Source: an uncultured Mesonia sp.
GTDB lineage: Bacteria > Bacteroidota > Bacteroidia > Flavobacteriales > Flavobacteriaceae
Assembly: GCA_947494545.1 (NCBI GenBank)
Contig: CANLVH010000004.1
Location: 62,001 to 126,000 of the forward strand
DNA length: 64,000 bases
Reading direction: 5' to 3'
In this document: positions 1 through 7,660 of the stretch, piece after piece
How the letters are laid out: every line of letters starts with the position of its first letter
Numbering within the stretch: position 1 is the stretch's first letter
Notes under the pieces: model-generated
What the model was told of the DNA's origin: nothing
The model's database searches: none
Seen by the model: only the letters and a program-made list of their open reading frames with translations
Made by a program: the position numbers and the translations under genes

Positions 1-703
1 TTAAAGTAAAGTAAACAAAATCTTCTATGGGTTCATCGTCTTGAAGATTGGCATAATGCAATAAAAAATCAAAATTGGTTGGCATCATAAATTTCGGGGC
101 ACCGTGATTTCCACCATTTTTGTGGTCAAAATGTTCTTTTAATTCGGTTACATTTTTCCGTAAAAAATCTTTAGAAAAATTGGTTTCTTTAAAATCTTCC
201 GGTTGTATAAGTTGCATTTGTTGCAAACCGCTTTCTAGTTTGTTGGCATAATCCACCATTTTCTCCGGATCTTTTTTATACAAATCTTTTAATTGCAATA
301 AAACAGATTTCCATTGCTCTGGTGGCACGTAGGTAGCGCCCCAAACCGGTCTGCCATCTGGTAGTGCAATAATATTTAAAGGCCAGCCTCCTTGTCGCGT
401 CATAAGTTGCAAAGCTTGCATATAACTATGGTCAACGTCTGGTTTTTCTTCTCGGTCTACTTTTATATTGGTGTAAAAATCGTTCATTACAGAAGCGATT
501 TCTATATTTTCAAAACATTTTTCTTCCATAACGTGGCACCAATGGCAAGCTGCATAGCCAATACTAATAAGCATTAATTTGTTAGAGGCTTTTGCTTTTT
601 TTAAAACTTTGGTAGTGTATGGCAGCCAATGTACAGGGTTGTGGGCGTGTTGCAATAAATAAGGGCTGCTTTCGTGAATTAGATGATTTGTGAAATTTAC
701 CAT
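1..703 (-). CDS. DUF255 thioredoxin-domain protein (YyaL type), C-terminus beyond window
   Basis: This is the N-terminal part (about 234 residues) of a protein whose 3' end lies left of the window. The ATG is the complement of bases 701-703. The start reads MVNFTNHLIHESSPYLLQHA, typical of the DUF255 (thioredoxin-like plus six-hairpin glycosidase-like) family, usually about 670-700 residues long. The thioredoxin-type motif C-H-W-C lies near residue 48, followed by H-V-M-E. The family is cytoplasmic and its substrate is not established; older names such as thymidylate kinase or spermatogenesis-associated protein are misleading. It is divergent from the phosphate transporter, with about 150 bases of AT-rich DNA between them. 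Confidence 0.85.
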   Translation of the reverse strand, partial: MVNFTNHLIHESSPYLLQHAHNPVHWLPYTTKVLKKAKASNKLMLISIGYAACHWCHVMEEKCFENIEIASVMNDFYTNIKVDREEKPDVDHSYMQALQLMTRQGGWPLNIIALPDGRPVWGATYVPPEQWKSVLLQLKDLYKKDPEKMVDYANKLESGLQQMQLIQPEDFKETNFSKDFLRKNVTELKEHFDHKNGGNHGAPKFMMPTNFDFLLHYANLQDDEPIEDFVYFTL

Positions 704-855
704 ACTTGCGTTTTTTCTAAATGTAGCATTTAAAAACCTGAATTCGAAAAATAGAAGAAAATAATTAAGGCTACATTTAATGATTTGGTAACAATAGAAT
801 TTAAATAAATAAATAGAAAAAAGTGATTTTTGCATGATAATAGATCACACGCTTT

Positions 856-3108
856 ATGGAAAATTTTTATCTGGTAATGTTGGTTATTTTGTTTGCGCTT
901 GCAATCACAGATTTGGTTGTAGGGGTTAGCAACGATGCCGTTAATTTTTTAAACTCTGCAATTGGCTCCAAAGCCGTTTCGTTTAAAACCATTTTAGTTA
1001 TTGCCAGTCTTGGGGTAGCTATAGGGGCAATTTTTTCTAGTGGCTTGATGGAAGTTGCCCGAAAAGGGATATTTATGCCCAGCGAGTTCTATTTTGATGA
1101 AATCATGATCATTTTTATGGCCGTAATGGTAAGTGACGTCTTGTTGCTCGATTTTTTTAACTCGTTAGGCTTACCAACTTCTACCACGGTTTCTATAGTG
1201 TTTGAATTATTGGGAGCAGCCGTTAGTGTAGCAGCAATAAAACTCTATACTACTTCGCAAGATTTAAGTTTATTATCGCAATATATAAACACCTCAAAAG
1301 CTACCGAAATTGTTATAGGTATCTTACTCTCTGTGGTTATAGCTTTCTCTATAGGAGCAATTGTACAATATGTGTCGCGTTTTGTTTTTTCGTTTCAATT
1401 TGAAAAGAAAATAAAATACGTTGGAGCTGTTTTTGGCGGGGTTTCTTTGGCCGCTATTACTTACTTTATTTTTATTAAAGGTTTAAAAAGCGTTTCGTTT
1501 ATCTCTGTAGAAGATATAGACTACATGCGCAACAATACTTGGGTAATTTTAGCGATAAGCTTTGTGTTTTGGACAATTGTGTCGCAGTTAATAATGTCTT
1601 TGTTTAAAGTGCATATTTTACGTGCTATTATTGTTGTAGGAACCTTTGCCTTGGCTTTGGCTTTCGCCGGAAATGACTTGGTAAACTTTATAGGAGTGCC
1701 AATTGCTGCCTGGCAATCTTTTGATTTATGGATGGCCTCTGGAGTAGCACCGGGTGAATTAAAAATGACCGGACTTTCGGGTGCTGTGCCAACTCCCGAA
1801 CTTTTATTAATTGGTGCCGGTTTGGTAATGGTGGTAACACTTTGGTTTTCCAGCAAAGCTAAAACCGTAGTAGATACCGGTGTGAATTTGGCACGACAAG
1901 GGGATGGCGCAGAAAAATTTAAACCAAATAATCTTTCGCGGGTTTTGGTGCGTTATTTTGTTATTTCTAGTAATGTTATTACCAGCATTTTACCGCAACG
2001 CTTTAAAAAGAAAATAGAAACCAAGTTTAATAAACCAAACGAGTTGTTGCAAGACCGCCGTATAGACGCTCCGGCTTTTGATATGGTTCGAGCTTCTGTA
2101 AACTTGGTGGTAGCAAGTATTTTAATTTCTATTGGTACCAATATGAAGTTACCGCTTTCTACTACTTATGTAACCTTTATGGTGGCAATGGGTTCTTCTT
2201 TATCAGATAGAGCTTGGGATCGCGAAAGTGCTGTTTATCGTGTGTCTGGCGTCATAAATGTTATTGGTGGTTGGTTTGTTACCGCTTTGGTTGCCTTTAC
2301 CGCGGCAGCTATTTTTGCGGCAATTATTTGGTTTGGCGGGATGATAGCTATTGTTATTCTAGTAATTTTGGCTGTTGTGTTAATCGTGCGAAGTGCAATG
2401 ATACACAACAGAAAAATGAAAGAAGAAAAAGCCAAAAAACGCTTTAACAGAAAAGATATTATTAGCATTAACGAGATAACCAGCGAGACTTCACAAAATA
2501 TCTCGGGAGTTATTAAAAACGTAAACAAGCGCTATAGTAAAATAATAAACCATTTGGGTTATCACGATTTAGGGAAACTCAAGAAAGATCGTAAAAAATT
2601 AAGCAAGTTAGAAGACGACGTAGACGAGCTGAAAGACAATGTGTTTTACTTTATTAAATCTTTGGAAGAAAATTCCGTAAAGGCCAGTAAATTTTACATC
2701 TTGTTTTTAGATCATTTACAAGATATGGTACAATCTATTTCGCAGATTTCAAACGCTAGTTATAGGCACGTAAATAATAACCATAAGAATCTCAAATTTA
2801 ATCAGATACGGGATTTAAAGAGTGTAGACCGTGAAATGCAACTACTTTTTGATCAAATAATAGAAACCTTTGACAACCAATCTTTTGAGAATATTGATAA
2901 AATACTAGACGATAAGCAATTGTTGCTAGATAAGGTTTCTAATTTAATTCAAAAGCAAATAGACCGCATTAGAACCTCAGAGACCAGTCCTAAAAATTCT
3001 AAACTATACTTTAGCTTACTGTTAGAAACAAAAGATTTTATAGTTTCTACAATGAGTTTGTTGCAACTGTTTCAAGATTATTACGAAAACGCAAGAAGAC
3101 AGTTTTAA
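856..3108 (+). CDS. Pit-family inorganic phosphate permease with PhoU-like C-terminal domain
   Basis: Inner-membrane phosphate:cation symporter of the PiT family, 750 residues. The two family signatures are visible: one near residue 25 (GVSNDAVNFLNSAIGS) and one near residue 272 (FAGNDLVNFIGVPIAAW). About ten to twelve hydrophobic segments fill residues 1-520. After residue about 525 the protein becomes charged and helical (KKMKEEKAKKRF onward), resembling the cytosolic DUF47/PhoU-like domain found fused to Pit proteins in Bacteroidetes. That tail probably regulates transport, which is an inference. The gene stands alone and ends at a strong hairpin shared with the convergent nifU-type gene. 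Confidence 0.9.
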   Translation: MENFYLVMLVILFALAITDLVVGVSNDAVNFLNSAIGSKAVSFKTILVIASLGVAIGAIFSSGLMEVARKGIFMPSEFYFDEIMIIFMAVMVSDVLLLDFFNSLGLPTSTTVSIVFELLGAAVSVAAIKLYTTSQDLSLLSQYINTSKATEIVIGILLSVVIAFSIGAIVQYVSRFVFSFQFEKKIKYVGAVFGGVSLAAITYFIFIKGLKSVSFISVEDIDYMRNNTWVILAISFVFWTIVSQLIMSLFKVHILRAIIVVGTFALALAFAGNDLVNFIGVPIAAWQSFDLWMASGVAPGELKMTGLSGAVPTPELLLIGAGLVMVVTLWFSSKAKTVVDTGVNLARQGDGAEKFKPNNLSRVLVRYFVISSNVITSILPQRFKKKIETKFNKPNELLQDRRIDAPAFDMVRASVNLVVASILISIGTNMKLPLSTTYVTFMVAMGSSLSDRAWDRESAVYRVSGVINVIGGWFVTALVAFTAAAIFAAIIWFGGMIAIVILVILAVVLIVRSAMIHNRKMKEEKAKKRFNRKDIISINEITSETSQNISGVIKNVNKRYSKIINHLGYHDLGKLKKDRKKLSKLEDDVDELKDNVFYFIKSLEENSVKASKFYILFLDHLQDMVQSISQISNASYRHVNNNHKNLKFNQIRDLKSVDREMQLLFDQIIETFDNQSFENIDKILDDKQLLLDKVSNLIQKQIDRIRTSETSPKNSKLYFSLLLETKDFIVSTMSLLQLFQDYYENARRQF

Positions 3109-3122
3109 TAATAAATTGCTAT

Positions 3123-3166
3123 AAAAAAAGCCTGCAATTTCTTTACGGAAAATTGCAGGCTTTTTT
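3123..3166. terminator. bidirectional terminator between pit and nifU-type genes
   Basis: Long perfect inverted repeat with arms AAAGCCTGCAATTT and AAATTGCAGGCTTT, flanked by an A-run on the left and a T-run on the right, so it can serve both convergent genes. The loop carries one copy of the dispersed TTTACGGAA motif, and a second copy lies just downstream at 3175. Confidence 0.85.
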
Positions 3167-3186
3167 ATATAATCTTTACGGAAGTT

Positions 3187-4092
3187 TTAACCGTTTATAG
3201 CTTCTACAGTTTCTACCTTGTCTTCTAGCATCTCTTTAAGCATATTTTCTATACCGTTTTTTAGCGTTATAGTAGAAGAGGGGCAACCGCTGCAAGCGCC
3301 CTGCAAAATTACTTTTACACTTTTATTCTCTGCGTTATACGACTCAAAAACAATATTACCACCATCACTGGCTACTGCCGGTTTTACATATTCTTCTAAG
3401 ATGGCAACAATTTGTTTAGAAGTGTCGTCTAAGTTTTTTGTTTGTTCCTCTTTTATTTTTTCGTCGTCTTTTTTTGCGCGGGCTACAGCTTCTTCACTAA
3501 GAATTTCTTTTCCTTCTTGTAAATAATTTCTAATAAACTCGCGCAACTCCATCGTAATTTCTTCCCATTCTGCTATGTTATATTTAGCAACAGAGATGTA
3601 GTTTTGGTCTATAAAAACTTCTTTTACAAACGGAAAGTGAAACAATGCCTGTGCAATTGGCGCATTTTTAGCCTCGTCTATATTTTTAAATTCGGCGGTT
3701 TTTACTACCAGTTTTTTATTGGCAATAAACTTCATAACTCCGGGATTTGGAGTTACTTCCGCGTAGACGGTAATGGGTATTTTTTTGTTGCTATCCGGTT
3801 GGTTTATCACAGCTATACCCTCGTTTAGATATTGGGATATTTGTTGCGCAACTTCTTCTTGAACATCTTCCCACTCTACAATATCGTATTTTTGAATGGC
3901 AATAAAATTTTGCGCAATGTATACCGTTTTTACAAATGGTAAATGAAACAGTTTTTGCGCGATAGGTGATTTTTCTGCTTCTTCAATATTTTTAAATTCG
4001 AAATTTTCATGTTCTACCAGAAATTTATTGGTTTCAAATTTTACGATAGATTTATGGTTGGTTGGGCGTATCTCAATTTTATAACTTCTCAT
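3187..4092 (-). CDS. NifU-family Fe-S scaffold protein with two N-terminal Nfu_N domains
   Basis: Iron-sulfur cluster carrier of 301 residues. Two tandem Nfu_N domains can be read: residues about 1-95, and again about 108-205 after the TPNPGVMKF signature. Each contains a similar stretch (PIAQKLFHLPFVKTVYI versus PIAQALFHFPFVKEVFI). The C-terminal NifU/Nfu domain (about 225-300) carries the cluster-binding pair in GACSGCPSST. A charged linker separates the halves. It is cytoplasmic and hands Fe-S clusters to client enzymes; MiaB in this window would be such a client (inference). It is monocistronic and convergent with pit. Confidence 0.88.
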   Translation of the reverse strand: MRSYKIEIRPTNHKSIVKFETNKFLVEHENFEFKNIEEAEKSPIAQKLFHLPFVKTVYIAQNFIAIQKYDIVEWEDVQEEVAQQISQYLNEGIAVINQPDSNKKIPITVYAEVTPNPGVMKFIANKKLVVKTAEFKNIDEAKNAPIAQALFHFPFVKEVFIDQNYISVAKYNIAEWEEITMELREFIRNYLQEGKEILSEEAVARAKKDDEKIKEEQTKNLDDTSKQIVAILEEYVKPAVASDGGNIVFESYNAENKSVKVILQGACSGCPSSTITLKNGIENMLKEMLEDKVETVEAING

Positions 4093-4309
4093 AATTGCAA
4101 ATTTTAGACAAAATTACTAAAAGATATACAAGAGATTGAATATATTTACAGCTTATATTTCGAAAGTTGGGGCAAAAAATTGTTTTTCTTCGGGATTAAT
4201 TATATTTTTCGCTTCCAAAACTAAAACAACTACGACTACGGGATGATCTTTAAATTTTGTTAACTATAATTTTAAGATTATTTTAGTCCTATAAGATAAC
4301 CCTAGATTT

Positions 4310-5311
4310 ATGAAAACCATAACCCCTTACTTATTTCTATTAACCTTAATTCCTTTTTTTAGTTTTTCACAAGAACGTGGAATTCCTGTTTACTCAGATT
4401 ATTTAACAGATAATTTATATTTGGTTCACCCATCTATGGCAGGAGCTTCTACCCGAAGCAAAATACGTCTAACTGCCAGGCAACAATGGTTTGATGTAGA
4501 CGATGCGCCAAATTTACAAACCTTAAGCGCACACGGTAAGGTTAGCGATAAAATTGGTGTTGGTGCAATTTTGTATAACGATAGTAATGGCCGCTTTTCG
4601 CAACAAGGCTTTTATGGTACGTTTGCTTACCATTTGATGTTTTCTAGAAGCCGGGCAGATTTAAACCAATTATCTTTTGGTCTTAGCGTTGGCGTGCAAC
4701 AAGAAAAATTAGACGAAACAGATTTAATGGGCGACGATCCTATTATAGCAGGTGTAGAACAAACCGACTCTTATTTTAATGTAGATTTTGGTGTTTCGTA
4801 TTACTTTTTAGAGTTTTACTCGCATTTAACGGTTAAAAATGTAATTCCGCAGCAGCGTGATATATTTTCAGAAAATTTTGAAACAGATAACCAAAGACAA
4901 TATTTAGCGTCTTTAGGCTATGTTATTCCATTGTATGATTCTCCTTGGTCGTTTGACCCGTCTGTGATGTTTATGTATAAAGACGAAACTTCTGAGGCTA
5001 GTGTAGATGTAAATGCAAAAGCTTATAGAGAATTTGATTTTGGAACGCTTTGGGGCGGACTTTCGTACCGAAGAAGCTTTGACGGAGCAGAATATACAGA
5101 AAACGGAACCAGTGTAGATAATCAAAAATTGCAATATGTGTCACCGTTTTTAGGTATAAACTATAACAATTTTATGTTTGCGTATACCTATACTTACCAA
5201 GCAAACTCTATTGTGCTGGCAAACTCCGGTTTTCACCAAATTACACTAGGTTATAACTTTGGCGAAAGCGATGAACGTTTCCATTGTAATTGTCCGGCAA
5301 TTAATCAATAA
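4310..5311 (+). CDS. PorP/SprF family type IX secretion outer-membrane protein
   Basis: 333 residues with a signal peptide (MKTITPYLFLLTLIPFFSFS, cleavage before QERG). It then has the family opening: YSDYLTDNLYLVHPSMAG, a block of RxTARQQW, and many alternating beta strands ending in an aromatic C-terminal strand region. PorP/SprF proteins form 14-stranded barrels that work with the type IX secretion system and help secrete or anchor large adhesins such as SprB. The usual neighbouring giant adhesin gene is not here, so this copy is an orphan. The C-terminus ends in a small cysteine pair (HCNCP). Confidence 0.88.
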   Translation: MKTITPYLFLLTLIPFFSFSQERGIPVYSDYLTDNLYLVHPSMAGASTRSKIRLTARQQWFDVDDAPNLQTLSAHGKVSDKIGVGAILYNDSNGRFSQQGFYGTFAYHLMFSRSRADLNQLSFGLSVGVQQEKLDETDLMGDDPIIAGVEQTDSYFNVDFGVSYYFLEFYSHLTVKNVIPQQRDIFSENFETDNQRQYLASLGYVIPLYDSPWSFDPSVMFMYKDETSEASVDVNAKAYREFDFGTLWGGLSYRRSFDGAEYTENGTSVDNQKLQYVSPFLGINYNNFMFAYTYTYQANSIVLANSGFHQITLGYNFGESDERFHCNCPAINQ

Positions 5312-5315
5312 AGAT

Positions 5316-6107
5316 TTAAAAATCTAAATACGATACTTTAAAGTTATTCTTGCCTGCCTCTATGAGGTGGGCAAGTACTTTTATATCTTTATTGGTGTAG
5401 AATTGTGGTTTTTTAAACTGCGGTTCTTCGTTTAGTAAATCTAAACTTTTTAGTACTATTTTGGTTTGTCTGGCAACTCCGCGACCAGAGTCTATAATAT
5501 TTACGCTCTCCGGTAAAAGCTTTTTTAATTGCGGAATTAGATACGGATAATGGCTACAGCCCAAAACCAAATAATCTATTTCTTTCTCCAGCATTGGTTC
5601 TAAAAGTTCTTCTAACAATTGTAAGGTAGCAAAATTGTTTTCTTGTCCGGCTTCTATTGCCTCTACCAAGCCTTTGCCAACAACTTCTATAACTTCTATA
5701 TTTTTGGTAAACAAATCTGATGTTTTGGTAAATAGCTCGCTAGATAAAGTTCCTTTTGTTGCTAAAATTCCAATCACTTTATTTTTAGAATTTAAGGCTG
5801 CAGGTTTTATGGCCGGTTCTATCCCGATAATTGGCACATCAAAGGTTTTTCTAAGATAAGTAATGGCATTGGTGGTCGCGGTATTGCAAGCTACAATAAT
5901 AAGTTTGCAGCCGGCTTTAACAAGTTTGGTGGTGTTTTTATGGCTAAGTTCCATAATCTCTGCCGCAGAACGTTCGCCATAGGGGGCATTTTTGCTATCT
6001 GCCAAGTAAATAATATGCTCTAACGGTAATAGCCGGTGTACTTCCTTAAAAATGGAAGTTCCGCCTACGCCAGAATCAAATATGCCTATGGGATTGGTTT
6101 TGTTCAT
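5316..6107 (-). CDS. murI: glutamate racemase
   Basis: Interconverts L- and D-glutamate for peptidoglycan, 263 residues, cytoplasmic. Diagnostic parts are GIFDSGVGG near residue 8, the first catalytic cysteine in VACNTATT (about residue 74) and the second in LGCSHYP (about residue 184). It is convergent with the PorP/SprF gene, the stops being only a few bases apart, and lies downstream of the first ompH gene but separated from it by a terminator. Confidence 0.95.
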   Translation of the reverse strand: MNKTNPIGIFDSGVGGTSIFKEVHRLLPLEHIIYLADSKNAPYGERSAAEIMELSHKNTTKLVKAGCKLIIVACNTATTNAITYLRKTFDVPIIGIEPAIKPAALNSKNKVIGILATKGTLSSELFTKTSDLFTKNIEVIEVVGKGLVEAIEAGQENNFATLQLLEELLEPMLEKEIDYLVLGCSHYPYLIPQLKKLLPESVNIIDSGRGVARQTKIVLKSLDLLNEEPQFKKPQFYTNKDIKVLAHLIEAGKNNFKVSYLDF

Positions 6108-6126
6108 AAATTAAAAAAGAGCGCAT

Positions 6127-6162
6127 AAAAAAAGCACTTCTGTAAAAATAAGAAGTGCTTTT
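6127..6162 (-). terminator. terminator after ompH pair
   Basis: Inverted repeat with perfect arms AAAAGCACTTCT and AGAAGTGCTTTT about 10 bases apart, followed on the minus strand by a T-rich tract. It lies between the ompH gene and murI, so most transcripts of the bamA-ompH run probably end here. Confidence 0.75.
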
Positions 6163-6184
6163 GAAATTTTGTAGAAATTAAGAA

Positions 6185-6697
6185 TTAAATTCCTAACTCT
6201 TTCTGTACATCGTTCATTAGGTTATAACCGTCTGCTAAAATTACGCCGGTTCCTGTAGTAGAATCTAATACGTAATCATAGTTTTTTTGACGCGCTACTT
6301 TTTGGATAGCAGTTCTTGCTTTCTCTAAAATTGGTCTAATCAATTCGTTTTCTTTTTTCTGAAGTTCTTGCTGTGCATTTTGACGGTATTGCATAATTTT
6401 TTGCTGGGTAGCTTGCAATTCTTGTGCTCTTGCTGCATTTTCTTCGTCTGTTTTGGTAGAAGCTTCTGCTTGGTATTGCTTGTTTTTATTTTGTGCTTCT
6501 TTCATCAAATCGTCTATGTCTGATGTGTAAGTGTTTTGTAATTTTTCTAGTTGCGACATAGCGGCTTGGTATTCTGGCATAGATTCTATTAACTCTTGCG
6601 TTGCAATGTGAGCTACTTTAGAGTCCTGCGCGTTTGAGCTCAACATACCTCCTAAAATAATGGATACTGCTATTAAAAGTGTTTTAAACTGTTTCAT
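6185..6697 (-). CDS. OmpH/Skp-family periplasmic chaperone
   Basis: 170 residues. A signal peptide (MKQFKTLLIAVSIILGGMLSSNAQ) is followed by a short beta segment (KVAHIATQELIESMPEY), a long charged coiled coil (about 45-125) and a C-terminal YDYVLDSTTG strand. This is the Skp plan: a trimeric chaperone carrying unfolded outer-membrane proteins through the periplasm to BamA. It is the second of two adjacent ompH genes downstream of bamA, a common Bacteroidetes arrangement. Confidence 0.9.
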   Translation of the reverse strand: MKQFKTLLIAVSIILGGMLSSNAQDSKVAHIATQELIESMPEYQAAMSQLEKLQNTYTSDIDDLMKEAQNKNKQYQAEASTKTDEENAARAQELQATQQKIMQYRQNAQQELQKKENELIRPILEKARTAIQKVARQKNYDYVLDSTTGTGVILADGYNLMNDVQKELGI

Positions 6698-6748
6698 TGG
6701 ATTAAAAATTAAGTGTTACTTGTTTTGTTTAGATGATTATTTAATTTA

Positions 6749-7618
6749 TTATTCTTCTTCGTTTCTGTTTCCTTCACCGTTTCTTGGCGGCATATCGTTG
6801 CTTGGCGGTCTGTTATTATTTCTGGCATTCATAATAGAATCACGACGTCTTTGGCGTTCTTCTAGCATTCTTGCTCTTCTTTCTTCAAATTCTTTTTGCT
6901 TGGCCGCGCGTATAGAATCTCTCTTGCGTTGGCGTTCATTTTTAAGTGCTTCGCGTTCGTTTTCTATACGTTCACGCTCTGCATCTCTTTCTGCTTCTTC
7001 TATTTTGTCTTCTTCTGCTTGCTCTACAGATTTATATTGACCGTCTGTTACCGCTTCTTTTTCTTTTTTACGATTTTCTACCTTTTCTTTTTGCGCAGAA
7101 CGCTGTATTAAAGCCAAGATTTGGTCACTTATGTCATGTCTTCTGGCAGAAAATAACATTAAAGCATCTGCAGAGTTTTCAAAAATAAAATCGTATTGTC
7201 TGGTTTGGCCAATTTCTTGCACCGCATTAAAAACTTGATCTTGCACCGGCTGAATTAATTGTCTTTTCTGAATGATTAAATCGCCTTGCGGACCAAATTT
7301 TTCTTGTTGATATTCTAAAATAGCTTCTTCTTCAAACTGTATATCTGCTTCTTTTTCTTCTATTAGCTCTTTAGTTAATAAAGCACGTTCGTTCTCTAAA
7401 TTTTGCTTCATGCTTTCTACATGTTGGCGTTTAGATTCTATTTCAGTTTTCCATTTTTGCACTTTACTGTTTAGCTGTTGTGTTGCCTGTTGGTATTCCG
7501 GAACGCTCTCCAAGATATATTCCATGTCAATATAACCAATTTTCAAACCGCGTTGCGCGTGTAATTGCACGTTTGCAATAACAATTGCTATAATAAGAAA
7601 TAAAAGCCTTTTTTTCAT
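6749..7618 (-). CDS. OmpH/Skp-family protein with long Arg/Glu-rich C-terminal tail
   Basis: 289 residues, larger than ordinary Skp (about 160-170). A signal peptide precedes LKIGYIDMEYILESVPEY, the Skp opening, then a coiled coil with the YDFIFENS strand near residue 147. From about residue 175 to the end it is a highly charged helix rich in R, E and K, ending in an Asn/Pro/Gly-rich tail. The tail is common in the second Bacteroidetes Skp copy; its role is unknown. It is co-directional with bamA upstream and the shorter ompH downstream. Confidence 0.87.
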   Translation of the reverse strand: MKKRLLFLIIAIVIANVQLHAQRGLKIGYIDMEYILESVPEYQQATQQLNSKVQKWKTEIESKRQHVESMKQNLENERALLTKELIEEKEADIQFEEEAILEYQQEKFGPQGDLIIQKRQLIQPVQDQVFNAVQEIGQTRQYDFIFENSADALMLFSARRHDISDQILALIQRSAQKEKVENRKKEKEAVTDGQYKSVEQAEEDKIEEAERDAERERIENEREALKNERQRKRDSIRAAKQKEFEERRARMLEERQRRRDSIMNARNNNRPPSNDMPPRNGEGNRNEEE

Positions 7619-7660
7619 ATCGTAAAGTGTTTATAGAAAATATCGTGCCAAATTATTTTT